Shown here in pieces: positions 45,419-54,874 of a DNA stretch of 64,000 bases. Origin of the DNA: Francisella frigiditurris (GTDB lineage: Bacteria > Pseudomonadota > Gammaproteobacteria > Francisellales > Francisellaceae); contig NZ_CP009654.1 of NCBI RefSeq assembly GCF_001880225.1, positions 62,001 to 126,000 of the forward strand. Direction: 5' to 3'. The translations under genes and the position numbers were made by a program. Positions within the stretch are counted from its first letter, which is position 1; each line of letters begins with the position of its first letter. The notes below the pieces were generated by a model. It was given only the letters and a program-made list of their open reading frames with translations. It searched no databases and had not been told where the DNA came from.

Positions 45419-46480
45419 TTAGTTAGTAGGATCATTAATAATTCTTTCAGCATTCTCCAACTCTTTTGGAGTTTGATCTTGATTCTCTAGAGCAGGTTTT
45501 TTACCTTCCAAATCATCTATACTGACAACACTACTATCATTAGCATAAGCTTCACTAAATGCTTCATCTACTTTCGTAGCTTTATTTACACTATCAAGCT
45601 TACTCTTAAGCATATAAGTCGGCTCTTGCTTAACTGCTGAAGGACTACCACTAGATGCTGATAATGTATCTAAAGAGCCTCCATCAAGTCCTAACACACC
45701 CAGAACAGCTGCATCTGTCTCTATTGTTGAGTCATCTTTTTCTAACTCTTGCTTAAGTACTTTTGACATACCATAATCATAATTCTGAATATAAGCATTT
45801 CTCATTGCAATATATGGATCAACAGAAACTTCTTGTAAGTTATCGTATGCTGGTAAATAAGAAACTCCTTGGTTTGTATAGTATGCAGCTGTAGTACCAT
45901 ATGAAATAGCATATGCTGCTACACCGACGCCTGGGATTAAGAAAGAATAAGTAAGAGGATTAAATAAAGCATCTACACCTGTAGCAGCATCTTCAAGGAC
46001 TCCTGGACCAAGTAAAGGCCACACAATATAAGGAGACTTATTATTACTGCCACCCTCATTATCATACCATCCCCACTTATGTAAAGTTACAGCGAAGCTT
46101 TGATGATATCTCATTTCTTTACCATACCAATCATCAGCAACATCTATAAATCCAGCTAATCCTATTGTAGTATTAGTCAAAAATCTAATTGAATCATCGC
46201 CAGCGTAGCTAAATTCTCCTTGGAATAAGTCATTAACAATTCTTGCAGGCTCTCTAAGGTTATTAAAAAAATTGAAAATCCCTGTTTGAAAAGCATCTGG
46301 CACAACCGCATCATAGCCTTTAGCTAAAGGTCTCAATACAGAATAAGCTTTATCATTAAAATCATACATTGCTCTATTATAATTTTCATATGGATCTCTA
46401 TTATCGGATGTCGTTGAACAACCAACTAACGACAAACCAAAAAAACCTAAGATAAAAGCTGACTTCTTATTGACCTTCAT
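45419..46480 (-). CDS. mlaA: Outer-membrane lipoprotein MlaA (VacJ)
   Basis: 353 residues. Lipobox LVGC then STTSDNRDPYENYNRAMYDFND begins the VacJ domain, continuing IFNFFNNLREPARIVNDLFQG, FLTNTTIGLAGFIDVA and YIVWPLLGPGVLEDA. MlaA removes misplaced phospholipids from the outer leaflet and hands them to MlaC. A C-terminal extension of about 110 residues, acidic and Ser-rich, exceeds the usual length of about 250. It lies near but apart from mlaFEDCB. Confidence 0.95.
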   Translation of the reverse strand: MKVNKKSAFILGFFGLSLVGCSTTSDNRDPYENYNRAMYDFNDKAYSVLRPLAKGYDAVVPDAFQTGIFNFFNNLREPARIVNDLFQGEFSYAGDDSIRFLTNTTIGLAGFIDVADDWYGKEMRYHQSFAVTLHKWGWYDNEGGSNNKSPYIVWPLLGPGVLEDAATGVDALFNPLTYSFLIPGVGVAAYAISYGTTAAYYTNQGVSYLPAYDNLQEVSVDPYIAMRNAYIQNYDYGMSKVLKQELEKDDSTIETDAAVLGVLGLDGGSLDTLSASSGSPSAVKQEPTYMLKSKLDSVNKATKVDEAFSEAYANDSSVVSIDDLEGKKPALENQDQTPKELENAERIINDPTN

Positions 46481-46572
46481 TTATTTCCCTTTGAATACTT
46501 AATATAGACTTAATTTTTCGCGCAACTCTGATATTATAACAATAAAAGAATTAATTTCTAGATAAAATTTTG

Positions 46573-47268
46573 ATGAATATTAATACTAAAGAAGTCGAAA
46601 AATTCTCACAACTCTCTCAAGAATGGTGGAACCTAGAAGGACCTCTAAAAACTCTACATCAAGTAAATCCTCTGAGATTAGAATTTATAGAAAAATTCTG
46701 CTCTTTAACAAATAAAAATATATTAGATATTGGTTGTGGTGGTGGAATACTAGCAGAAGCTCTAGCTAGAAAAGATGCAAAAGTCTCAGCGCTCGATGCC
46801 TCTTCTAAGGCTATAGAAGTGGCTAAAGAACACTCTCAGTTAACAGGCTTAAAAATTAACTATTACAATAACACTATAGAGGAATTTACAAATATTAATA
46901 AAAATGATTCTTTTGATATTGTTACATGCATGGAGATGCTAGAGCATGTTCCCAATCCAGAAAGCATTATTATAGAAGCTGCAAAATTAGTAAAAAAAGA
47001 TGGATATCTATTTGTATCAACTTTAAATAGAAATTTAAAATCCTATCTATTATCTATAATTACTGCCGAACATATATTAAAAATGGTTCCCAAAGGCACA
47101 CACGAATATAGTAAATTCATAAAGCCTTATGAACTAACTAAGATAGCTGAAGCCAATGATCTTAAGCCAGTCGAAATAATTGGAATACATTATAATCCAT
47201 TAAAGAAAGATTTTTATCTTGGAAAAAATGTTGACGTAAACTATATAATCGCTTTTAAGAAAATCTAA
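46573..47268 (+). CDS. ubiG: Ubiquinone biosynthesis O-methyltransferase
   Basis: 231 residues from the ATG at 46573 (a TTG codon precedes it in frame). It begins NTKEVEKFSQLSQEWWN, the UbiG hallmark, and has SAM motifs ILDIGCGGGILAEAL and CMEMLEHVPNPE. It performs both O-methylations in ubiquinone synthesis. The next gene starts 5 bases later. Confidence 0.95.
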   Translation: MNINTKEVEKFSQLSQEWWNLEGPLKTLHQVNPLRLEFIEKFCSLTNKNILDIGCGGGILAEALARKDAKVSALDASSKAIEVAKEHSQLTGLKINYYNNTIEEFTNINKNDSFDIVTCMEMLEHVPNPESIIIEAAKLVKKDGYLFVSTLNRNLKSYLLSIITAEHILKMVPKGTHEYSKFIKPYELTKIAEANDLKPVEIIGIHYNPLKKDFYLGKNVDVNYIIAFKKI

Positions 47269-47273
47269 AAATT

Positions 47274-48017
47274 ATGAAATATAATTATTTTGACTATAAA
47301 AATGATAAACTCCCAACGTATGGCTTAGTAGCCTATTTTGCCTACCGTAAGCTGAGTGATGATAAAAAACAAATACTATATGCTCTTGATCAAATAAAAT
47401 CTCAAATAATTTCATGTACCGAACTATATGACAATATAGAAGTAGCTAAAGAAAAAATGAATTGGTGGATTAAAGAAATGAATTCAATTAAAAATAATAA
47501 AACTGTATCATCCCCACAATTAAAGCTATTACTAAATCATTTTGATAAAGATCTTCTTTACAAAAATATTATTAATGATATTACTCACTCAATAGAAAAC
47601 AGTAGTCAGACAGAAAGAGACTTTAGTAACCATATAAAAGTAAATTTCATAGGAATTGAAACTCTAAAAGCCTTATACCTTAATAATTTTAAAGAGGTAG
47701 ACAAAACAATCATCGAACAAATAAACAAAAATAATGAGATTATAAGACATATTTTTTGCATGCCTAAACATTACTATAACCAAATAATTTTTGATAAAAA
47801 AATATTACCCAATATGTCACAAAATGACTTTAATAATATATGTAAAGCTTGGCTAGAAGAGTATAAAAAGATAAAAGCCAATAATGCCCTTAAACCACTA
47901 CGCATTATGAATAAAATACATTACAAAATGATGATCAAATATTTAAAGAAAGTAAAATCTCCTTTCAAAGAAACTTTAGTTTTTAGCCCCCTAACTTTAT
48001 TATTCTACTCAATATAG
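47274..48017 (+). CDS. Divergent squalene/phytoene-synthase-like protein
   Basis: 247 residues, all-helical and without a signal peptide. YGLVAYFAYRKLSDDKKQILYALDQIKSQI and EVAKEKMNWWIKEM resemble the N-terminal helices of the squalene/phytoene synthase superfamily (family pattern: R..L..FAL then V...KL.WW..E). The DxxxD prenyl-diphosphate motifs are not evident, so a non-catalytic relative (as in NDUFAF6) is possible. It sits 5 bases behind ubiG, which could point to quinone metabolism. The assignment is tentative. Confidence 0.5.
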   Translation: MKYNYFDYKNDKLPTYGLVAYFAYRKLSDDKKQILYALDQIKSQIISCTELYDNIEVAKEKMNWWIKEMNSIKNNKTVSSPQLKLLLNHFDKDLLYKNIINDITHSIENSSQTERDFSNHIKVNFIGIETLKALYLNNFKEVDKTIIEQINKNNEIIRHIFCMPKHYYNQIIFDKKILPNMSQNDFNNICKAWLEEYKKIKANNALKPLRIMNKIHYKMMIKYLKKVKSPFKETLVFSPLTLLFYSI

Positions 48018-48026
48018 GAAACTATC

Positions 48027-48231
48027 ATGATAAAAAAGTCTTCTTAACTTTTTTGTTTATCGGGGTAGCTTTTATTAGTTATGCAAATAATAGCTATCTC
48101 CCAAATAATGATTATATCCCCAAGAATAAAACTGATGAAAATAATCCTTAAACACTCAGAGCACAACAAGTAAATCATCAAATCCATACTCCTTTCAAGC
48201 ACAGGCAAATAATATTCGAGATGCCTCTTAG
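48027..48231 (+). pseudogene. Remnant of a small secreted-protein gene
   Basis: An AGGAAA site precedes ATG at 48027, but the frame stops after six codons. With one extra base in the A6 run (48032-48037) it reads MIKKVFLTFLFIGVAFISYA, a good signal peptide, then NNSYLPNNDYIPKNKTDENN and a stop. A further piece (48148-48228, QSTTSKSSNPYSFQAQANNI) is in yet another frame. At least two frame breaks indicate decay rather than use. It lies between the ubiG unit and prmC. Confidence 0.6.
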
Positions 48232-48249
48232 CCGGTATCGGTACAACAT

Positions 48250-49098
48250 TCACTTTTTAGCTACAGAAGTTCTATCTCTACCATTTAAATCTTTTATCAC
48301 TCTAATATCTAGGAAACCAGCATTAGCAAATAATTTATAGATGACTTCAGACTGAGTATAGCCATGTTCAATATATAGTTTACCATGACTATTTTTCAGA
48401 AAATCCTGAGCTTTAGATATAATTAATTCTATATCTGCTAAACCGCCATCATTTGCAAAAAGTGCTGAATGCGGTTCATACTTTTTGACTTCATCATCAA
48501 TTTCAGAATCTTCTATATCTATATATGGAGGATTTGAAACTATAATATCAAATTTATATTTTGCTAAATTTTCATACCAATCACTTTCAATAAACTTAAT
48601 ATTATCTACACTATTTTGCTTAGCATTTATTTCCGATTGTTTTAATGCTTCTTTTGAAAAATCAACTGCTACTACGTTACTATTTGGGTATTCTGCTGCT
48701 AAAGCTATTGCTATTGCACCACTTCCCGTACCCAAATCTAAAATATCTAAAGCTTCGTCCTTATTAAGATAATCATTCAATACTGCTTCAATCAAAGTCT
48801 CAGTATCAGCCCTTGGTATTAAGGTATGTTGATTAACAAAGATCTTTTGTTTCCAAAAATATTTATAGCCTAAAATATAAGCCAATGGCTCACCTTGCTC
48901 ATATCTGGCAACTTTTTCTTCTATTTCTTCTACTTGGTTGTCTGTTAAAGCTTTATCCCCATATAAATAGAGATATGCTCGATCGACATTTAAGACATTA
49001 CATATAATGCTCTGAATATCTGTTCTAACAGTTATATCATTAGATTTTAAATTAGATAATTTTTCTTTTAGAATAAATAAAATACTTTTATTACTCAT
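48250..49098 (-). CDS. prmC: Release factor glutamine methyltransferase
   Basis: 282 residues. The N-terminal helical domain is followed by the methyltransferase with [20 protein letters not shown] and the NPPY motif ([13 protein letters not shown]). It methylates the Gln of the GGQ loop in RF1 and RF2. Its start overlaps the prfA stop by 8 bases, matching the hemA-prfA-prmC operon of E. coli. Confidence 0.96.
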   Translation of the reverse strand: MSNKSILFILKEKLSNLKSNDITVRTDIQSIICNVLNVDRAYLYLYGDKALTDNQVEEIEEKVARYEQGEPLAYILGYKYFWKQKIFVNQHTLIPRADTETLIEAVLNDYLNKDEALDILDLGTGSGAIAIALAAEYPNSNVVAVDFSKEALKQSEINAKQNSVDNIKFIESDWYENLAKYKFDIIVSNPPYIDIEDSEIDDEVKKYEPHSALFANDGGLADIELIISKAQDFLKNSHGKLYIEHGYTQSEVIYKLFANAGFLDIRVIKDLNGRDRTSVAKK

Positions 49099-50176
49099 CT
49101 GACATTGCAGCTAATAAATCTGCTTGATACTCTAATACTAGTGGCTGGACAACACTATCTAAATAACCTTCCATAACTTCATCTAACTTATAAAGTGTAA
49201 GGTTAATTCTATGATCTGTAACTCTACCTTGAGGATAGTTATAAGTTCTTATCCTTTCAGATCTATCCCCACTACCTACAAGATTTCTTCTAGTATCAGA
49301 TTGCTCTTTTTGTTGCTTATCTATCTCTGCCTGTAATAATTTTGACTTTAACATAGACATAGCTGCTGCTCTATTTTTATGTTGAGATCTTTGATCTTGA
49401 CACTCAACTACTACACCTGTCGGAATATGTGTAATACGAATAGCTGAGTCAGTTTTGTTGACATGCTGTCCCCCGGCTCCAGATGCTCTAAATGTATCCA
49501 CTTTCAGATCAGCAGGATTTATATCAATACCCTCAACCTCATCAACCTCTGGCATCACAGCGACTGTACATGCTGATGTATGTATTCTTCCTTGCGATTC
49601 TGTAGCTGGAACACGTTGTACCCTATGGGCTCCAGACTCAAACTTAAGTTGCGAATAAACACCTTCACCATTTATTTTTGTGATGATCTCCTTATATCCA
49701 CCATGCTCACCTTCACTAGCTGAAACAACCTCCATTTTCCAACCTCTTTGTTCAGCGTATTTACCATACATTCTAAACAAATCTCCAGAAAAAATTGAAG
49801 CCTCATCTCCACCAGTTCCTGCACGTATTTCTAAAAACACGTTTGCATCATCGTTAGGGTCTCTAGGTAAAAGAAGTATTTGAAGCTCTGACTCTAATCT
49901 TTCTATAGATTCATTAGCCTGCTTTAACTCTTCCTTAGCCATCTCTCTCATTTCAGGATCGCTTTCACCTAACATCTCATAAGCAGTTTCTTTATCACCT
50001 AACGCTTGCTTATATTGATTAAAAGCTTTAACTATAGGCTCTAAGTTAGAGTATTCTTTTGATAATTCTCTAAATTTATTTTGATTAGAAATAACGCTAG
50101 CTTCTCCCAATAAAGCACTAACTTCTTCGTGCCTTTCAACTAGACCTTGTAATTTTGCTTTTATAGAATCTTTCAT
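49091..50176 (-). CDS. prfA: Peptide chain release factor 1
   Basis: 361 residues. The GGQ loop is [18 protein letters not shown], and the stop-codon recognition region is present ahead of it. The C-terminal [22 protein letters not shown] is typical. It terminates translation at UAA and UAG. It lies 10 bases after hemA. Confidence 0.98.
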   Translation of the reverse strand: MKDSIKAKLQGLVERHEEVSALLGEASVISNQNKFRELSKEYSNLEPIVKAFNQYKQALGDKETAYEMLGESDPEMREMAKEELKQANESIERLESELQILLLPRDPNDDANVFLEIRAGTGGDEASIFSGDLFRMYGKYAEQRGWKMEVVSASEGEHGGYKEIITKINGEGVYSQLKFESGAHRVQRVPATESQGRIHTSACTVAVMPEVDEVEGIDINPADLKVDTFRASGAGGQHVNKTDSAIRITHIPTGVVVECQDQRSQHKNRAAAMSMLKSKLLQAEIDKQQKEQSDTRRNLVGSGDRSERIRTYNYPQGRVTDHRINLTLYKLDEVMEGYLDSVVQPLVLEYQADLLAAMSDE

Positions 50177-50186
50177 TCTAGTTTTC

Positions 50187-51425
50187 CTAATTTAAACCGA
50201 ACATTCTTTTCATACACATAAAACAGTCATCTCGACCATCACGTGTAGCTTTCTTCATTCCTTTAACAGGATAATGTAATACTTTATTTTGGATATCATA
50301 TGCAAATCTTCTTAGAACATCTTCAGCATCTTTACCATTCTTTAGTTTAGCCAGGCTTTTCTCTATTTCTGAATCAACCATATTACTTGCTTTATCAAAG
50401 AGCTCTTTAATAGCCTCATTAGAAACAATAGCTCTTTCTTTAGCTATATACTCTTCTAAAGATTTCTCTATTATTTTTGTTGCTCTTTTTGCCTCTGCCA
50501 ATCTCTTATCTCGACTATCTTCCATAACAGATTGAATATCATCTATAGAGTAATATACTGAGTTCTCAAGATTTTTAATTTCCGGCTCTATAACTCTAGG
50601 TATTGATATATCAATAAAGACTCTTTCTTTAATAGAATCAACCTCCTCAGACTTTATTATATATTCACTAAAAGTCACTGCTGCGACTATAATATCGGCC
50701 TTATTAACTAAATTAGCTATATTATCTAAATTAAAACTAGTAGCATTTGAAAAGTTTTTTGTTATATTATCTGCTCGCTCAATAGTTCTATTAGCAATAT
50801 AAATATGTTCTGGCTCTAATGAATTTATATGTTTAAACAGCAGCTCACCAGTCTCACCAGCTCCTATTATAAGCACTGTTTTCTCTGAAATATTATCTAA
50901 CTGTCTTTTAGCTAAAGATATTGCTGAAAATGCAACTGAAACAGGACAATAACCTATCTTAGTCTCTCTTCTTACCTTTTTTGCCGTTGCAAAAACTTTC
51001 TGGAAAACTCTATCTAATTCTTTACCAAGCGCATTATTTTGCTTACTCTCACTATAAGAAGATTTGACTTGACCTAAAATCTGCGGCTCTCCTAAAACCA
51101 TAGATTCTAAACCACATGCTAACTTCATAAGGTGTTTAATAACTTCTGTACCTTGACGTAATTTAATATAATCTTTCAAATTAAATTTTGTTGTTTTAAC
51201 TTTTGACTGCCACCAAGCAATAGCTTCATCAACTACCCGTAGTTCACTTATTTCTAAATACAATTCAGTACGATTACATGTTGAAATAAAAACAGCATGT
51301 TCTATATTTTCAATTTCAAGAATAGAACTATATAGCTCTCTACTATCATTATGATTTAAAGCAAATAAACTTCTAACCTCTACAGAGGCTTTTTTATAAT
51401 CAATTGCTAAAGATACTAATGCCAT
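50187..51425 (-). CDS. hemA: Glutamyl-tRNA reductase
   Basis: 412 residues. The catalytic Cys is in [14 protein letters not shown] (C50). Following motifs are [18 protein letters not shown] and the NADPH domain [14 protein letters not shown], with the C-terminal dimerisation helix. First committed step of C5 heme synthesis: glutamyl-tRNA to glutamate semialdehyde. First gene of the hemA-prfA-prmC unit. Confidence 0.97.
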   Translation of the reverse strand: MALVSLAIDYKKASVEVRSLFALNHNDSRELYSSILEIENIEHAVFISTCNRTELYLEISELRVVDEAIAWWQSKVKTTKFNLKDYIKLRQGTEVIKHLMKLACGLESMVLGEPQILGQVKSSYSESKQNNALGKELDRVFQKVFATAKKVRRETKIGYCPVSVAFSAISLAKRQLDNISEKTVLIIGAGETGELLFKHINSLEPEHIYIANRTIERADNITKNFSNATSFNLDNIANLVNKADIIVAAVTFSEYIIKSEEVDSIKERVFIDISIPRVIEPEIKNLENSVYYSIDDIQSVMEDSRDKRLAEAKRATKIIEKSLEEYIAKERAIVSNEAIKELFDKASNMVDSEIEKSLAKLKNGKDAEDVLRRFAYDIQNKVLHYPVKGMKKATRDGRDDCFMCMKRMFGLN

Positions 51426-51601
51426 AAAATATAAAAACTCAAATAAACAGGCTTAAAACAAAGCCAATACAATAATAAAAACCTCTCTGATTTTAACATA
51501 AAATCAAAGCACATTAAATTTTTAATATTAATGATTATTAACAACACAACGACTTTTATGATAAGATTTAGAAATAAAATTTTGTTAACTTAGAAAATCT
51601 T

Positions 51602-52270
51602 ATGAAAAAACTTCTAAATGACTTACCAAACAAGCAAAAGAAGTTAGTTTATGGTTTAACTTTAATAATAGTGATAGCTGTTATATCTCTAGCTGTATGG
51701 CAATATAAGAAACATGAAAATGCAGAGCAAATGCTACAAGCAGCTACAGAATATCAAAAGGCTATACTTGAGTATGAAAATTCAAACATTTCAAGCTCTT
51801 CAAAAACAAATGGTTTTTCAAAAGTAGTTCAGGAGTATCCTCATACTGCTTTTGCTATTTTTTCTAGTTGGTATTTAGCAAGTGATGCTATTAATAATAC
51901 TAGCTTTAACAGCTTTGATATTAAGAACCTTCAAACTGCTGATAGTAATGGAAAAGCAAACTATAATAAAGCTATCTCTATTCTTGAAAATAGCGCAAAA
52001 GAAAATCCTAGTAATAATCTAACTAATGTCACAAAAACTAGATTAGCTAGACTGTATATAGCTACTAACCAAATAGACAAAGCAATCTCAACCATAGATT
52101 CGATAGCAACATCACAGCAAACCTCTTATACACTACTAATTCTAGGCGATGCTTATCAAGCAAAAGGCGATATTGAGAAAGCTACTCAGACTTGGAAAAA
52201 AGCACAAACTCTAAATACAAACCCTGATATCGACAATTTATTAAATAAAAAAATAAATAGCATTATCTAA
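51602..52270 (+). CDS. yfgM: YfgM-like membrane-anchored TPR protein
   Basis: 222 residues. One membrane helix (17-37, LVYGLTLIIVIAVISLAVW) precedes a periplasmic TPR-type repeat region with LGDAYQAKGDIEKATQTWKKAQ. YfgM works as an envelope chaperone accessory of SecYEG. The next gene is bamB, the same order as E. coli yfgM-bamB, with 1 base between them. Confidence 0.88.
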   Translation: MKKLLNDLPNKQKKLVYGLTLIIVIAVISLAVWQYKKHENAEQMLQAATEYQKAILEYENSNISSSSKTNGFSKVVQEYPHTAFAIFSSWYLASDAINNTSFNSFDIKNLQTADSNGKANYNKAISILENSAKENPSNNLTNVTKTRLARLYIATNQIDKAISTIDSIATSQQTSYTLLILGDAYQAKGDIEKATQTWKKAQTLNTNPDIDNLLNKKINSII

Positions 52271-52271
52271 C

Positions 52272-53663
52272 ATGAAAAACCTTTTTAAGAAAATAGTTAT
52301 TCCTTTAATTTGTACTTTTACAGTTGTTAGCTGTACAAAAAGTAATATTCCACCCCCTACACCCTTAGAAGAAAATCCTCCTCAAGCAGTTTTAACAACA
52401 GTAAAATGGAAAACTCCCACAGGAAATGGTAATGGGGGAATAGGTAATTATAACTTATCACCCACTGTCACAGATGATAATAACACTGTAATAGTTCCAA
52501 ACCAAAATGGGAAAGTCTTTGCTATTGATATAGACAATGGAAGTGTTAAATGGCAAGAAAATACTGAAGTAAAAATATCAAGTCAACCAAACACAATAGC
52601 AAATGCAGTGGTTTTTGGCTCAATCAAAGGCGATTTAATCGCTTTAGATACAGATAATGGTCAAACTCTTTGGAAAACAACGGCTCCTAGTAGCTTATTC
52701 TCTAGACCTACTATATATGACAATTCAGTTTATGTTTATACTCATGATGGAAGTATATCAGCTTATAATGCTATAAATAGTGAACAACTTTGGACAGAGC
52801 CGAATATTCTCCCAGACCTAATTCTTCCTGGAAACTCTTCACCAATAGTTTTAAATAATACTGTTATGATTGGCTCTTCATATGGAACAATTCTTGGTTT
52901 TACGGTAGATGATGGTGACAGAACAATAAACATTCCTATAGCTATTTCTCAAGGCTCATCGCCTGCTGATAGAATGGTTGATATTGTATCCACTCCTTTA
53001 CTTTATGGAGATTATCTAATTTTTTCTGCATACCAAGGTGCTATAGTTGGTATAGATAAAGATAAAGGTAAAATGCTTTGGGCTAAAAAAGCATCCATAA
53101 TAAATAATATAGAAATTAATGATAATGCTATTTTCACCACTCAAGCAGACAGCTCAATAAAAGCTTATGATATTACAACTGGTGATATCCTATGGACACA
53201 AGATATCTTAAAATGGCGAGATGTAACATCTCCCATTTATTATAAAGGTATGATCGTAGTTGGAGATTATGAGGGATATCTACACTTTTTTAACTCCATA
53301 AATGGCCAATATTTAGGAAGGCTCAGATTAACAACACCTGAAGATGCTTATTTTACTAAAGGAATAAAAGGTGAACTTATTCCAACAGAAAAAGGGATTG
53401 TTGTTGAGGCTGATAATGGTGATACTTATCTTGTTGAAGCTGGAAGTGATGCTGTTATTTATACTACCATCCTTAGTGATCATGTTTTAGATAAAGGTAA
53501 AAGTGTTAGCCATATTGATCCAATTGTGATAGAGTCTGATGAAGAAGAGAGTACCGAGATTATAAGCTCTGGTAGCTCACCAAAAACTACAGCTCCGGCC
53601 AAGAATGTAAATGTTATTATTGCAGATCTTAGCCCACAAAAGGTAAATAATGAACAGAATTAA
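52272..53663 (+). CDS. bamB: Outer membrane assembly lipoprotein BamB
   Basis: 463 residues. Lipobox TVVSC gives the acylated Cys21. An eight-bladed PQQ-type propeller follows, with blades marked by VFAIDIDNGSVKWQ, ALDTDNGQTLWK and AYDITTGDILWTQ. It assists the BAM complex that folds outer-membrane proteins. About 70 residues longer than E. coli BamB because of a C-terminal Ser/Glu-rich tail (ESDEEESTEIISSGSSPKTT). Overlaps the next gene by 14 bases. Confidence 0.94.
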   Translation: MKNLFKKIVIPLICTFTVVSCTKSNIPPPTPLEENPPQAVLTTVKWKTPTGNGNGGIGNYNLSPTVTDDNNTVIVPNQNGKVFAIDIDNGSVKWQENTEVKISSQPNTIANAVVFGSIKGDLIALDTDNGQTLWKTTAPSSLFSRPTIYDNSVYVYTHDGSISAYNAINSEQLWTEPNILPDLILPGNSSPIVLNNTVMIGSSYGTILGFTVDDGDRTINIPIAISQGSSPADRMVDIVSTPLLYGDYLIFSAYQGAIVGIDKDKGKMLWAKKASIINNIEINDNAIFTTQADSSIKAYDITTGDILWTQDILKWRDVTSPIYYKGMIVVGDYEGYLHFFNSINGQYLGRLRLTTPEDAYFTKGIKGELIPTEKGIVVEADNGDTYLVEAGSDAVIYTTILSDHVLDKGKSVSHIDPIVIESDEEESTEIISSGSSPKTTAPAKNVNVIIADLSPQKVNNEQN

Positions 53664-54831
53664 AAAGCCTTCTCTTTTCATCCTTATACTTATGGTTTCT
53701 CTCGGGCCATTTGGAGATACCATATATGCTCCCGCCCTACCTGAAATAGAAAAACTACTTCATACAGACTATGCATACGTTCAACTTACAATCACATCTT
53801 ATCTTCTAGGTTATGCAGTTAGTCAATTATTATATGGGCCATTTTCTGATAGATATGGCAGAAAAAAAGTTATCCTTGTTGGATCTTTATTCTTTATCAT
53901 AAGCTCTGTTATATGTCTTTATAGTCATAGTATTGACACTTTAATTTATGGACGACTTTTGCAAGGGTTTGGAGCTGCTGCTGGTGGCGTAATTGCAACT
54001 GTAGCAGTAAAAGATGCTTTTGAAATAGAAAAACAAGGCTCAATATTTGCAATTATGAATATTGCTTTTGCTCTAGCTCCTGCTATTGGTGCCATAATTG
54101 GTGTTTTTATTCAAGCTCATGTTATATTTTTAGTTTTACTAGGTGCTGCACTTTTTCTTTTTATGAAGGTTTTATTATTTTTTCCTGAAACAAATAGAAA
54201 CTTAAATAAAGATGCTCTAAAAACTAAACATTTTGTAAGAAATTATTTAGTTTTATTTAAAGATCATCAATTTGTTGTAGCAACTTTATTGCTAGGCTTA
54301 AATATAAGTATTATTTATGGATGCTTAGTCGAAATCCCCGATATTCTTTTAAATAAATTACATCTAGATAAAATAAAATTTTTACACTTCCTAATTTTAA
54401 TAGTATCTGCTGTTATTATTGGTAGCCTAATTTGTGCAAGACTAAGTAAATCAGTACCATACAAAAATCTCATAACTACAGGAATGCTCATAAGTTTACT
54501 TTCAGGCTTTTTATGTAGCATAATATTTAAATATTTAGATGGCATGTGGTTAATGTTTGGCCTAACATTCGTACTTTCCCTAACATTTGTTGGAGTATCT
54601 TTTACAGTACCTCTACTCACCCCAATCGCTTTAGAAAATTTCAATGCGACTGCTGGAGCCGCTTCATCTATAATGGGATTCTCACAAATGGGTATAGCCT
54701 CATTAACTACAGCAATAATGAGCCAACTAACTTTTGGTACTGAAACGACACTATCATTAGCATTTATAATATTACCACTCATCGGTCTTTTAATATTTAT
54801 CCCTTATAGTTGTTATTTCTTAAAAAAATAA
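53650..54831 (+). CDS. MFS transporter, Bcr/CflA family
   Basis: 393 residues and 12 membrane helices. APALPEIEKLLHTDYAYVQLTI and GPFSDRYGRKKVILVG (the MFS loop 2-3 motif) fit the Bcr/CflA drug-efflux branch. The substrate is unknown. It starts inside the bamB reading frame and so is translationally coupled to it. der, the usual third gene after yfgM-bamB, is absent here. Confidence 0.88.
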   Translation: MNRIKKPSLFILILMVSLGPFGDTIYAPALPEIEKLLHTDYAYVQLTITSYLLGYAVSQLLYGPFSDRYGRKKVILVGSLFFIISSVICLYSHSIDTLIYGRLLQGFGAAAGGVIATVAVKDAFEIEKQGSIFAIMNIAFALAPAIGAIIGVFIQAHVIFLVLLGAALFLFMKVLLFFPETNRNLNKDALKTKHFVRNYLVLFKDHQFVVATLLLGLNISIIYGCLVEIPDILLNKLHLDKIKFLHFLILIVSAVIIGSLICARLSKSVPYKNLITTGMLISLLSGFLCSIIFKYLDGMWLMFGLTFVLSLTFVGVSFTVPLLTPIALENFNATAGAASSIMGFSQMGIASLTTAIMSQLTFGTETTLSLAFIILPLIGLLIFIPYSCYFLKK

Positions 54832-54874
54832 TTACTATTTGTACTAGTTAAACTTATAAAAATTCTTCTATAAA

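Noticed and set aside
48044-48253. Minus-strand frame of 69 codons between the secreted-gene remnant and prmC.
   Set aside because: It overlaps the remnant of a plus-strand gene with better signals and has no ribosome binding site or family match.
53650-53663. The bamB/MFS overlap, considered a fusion gene.
   Set aside because: The frames differ and each has its own complete domain; this is a normal translational overlap.
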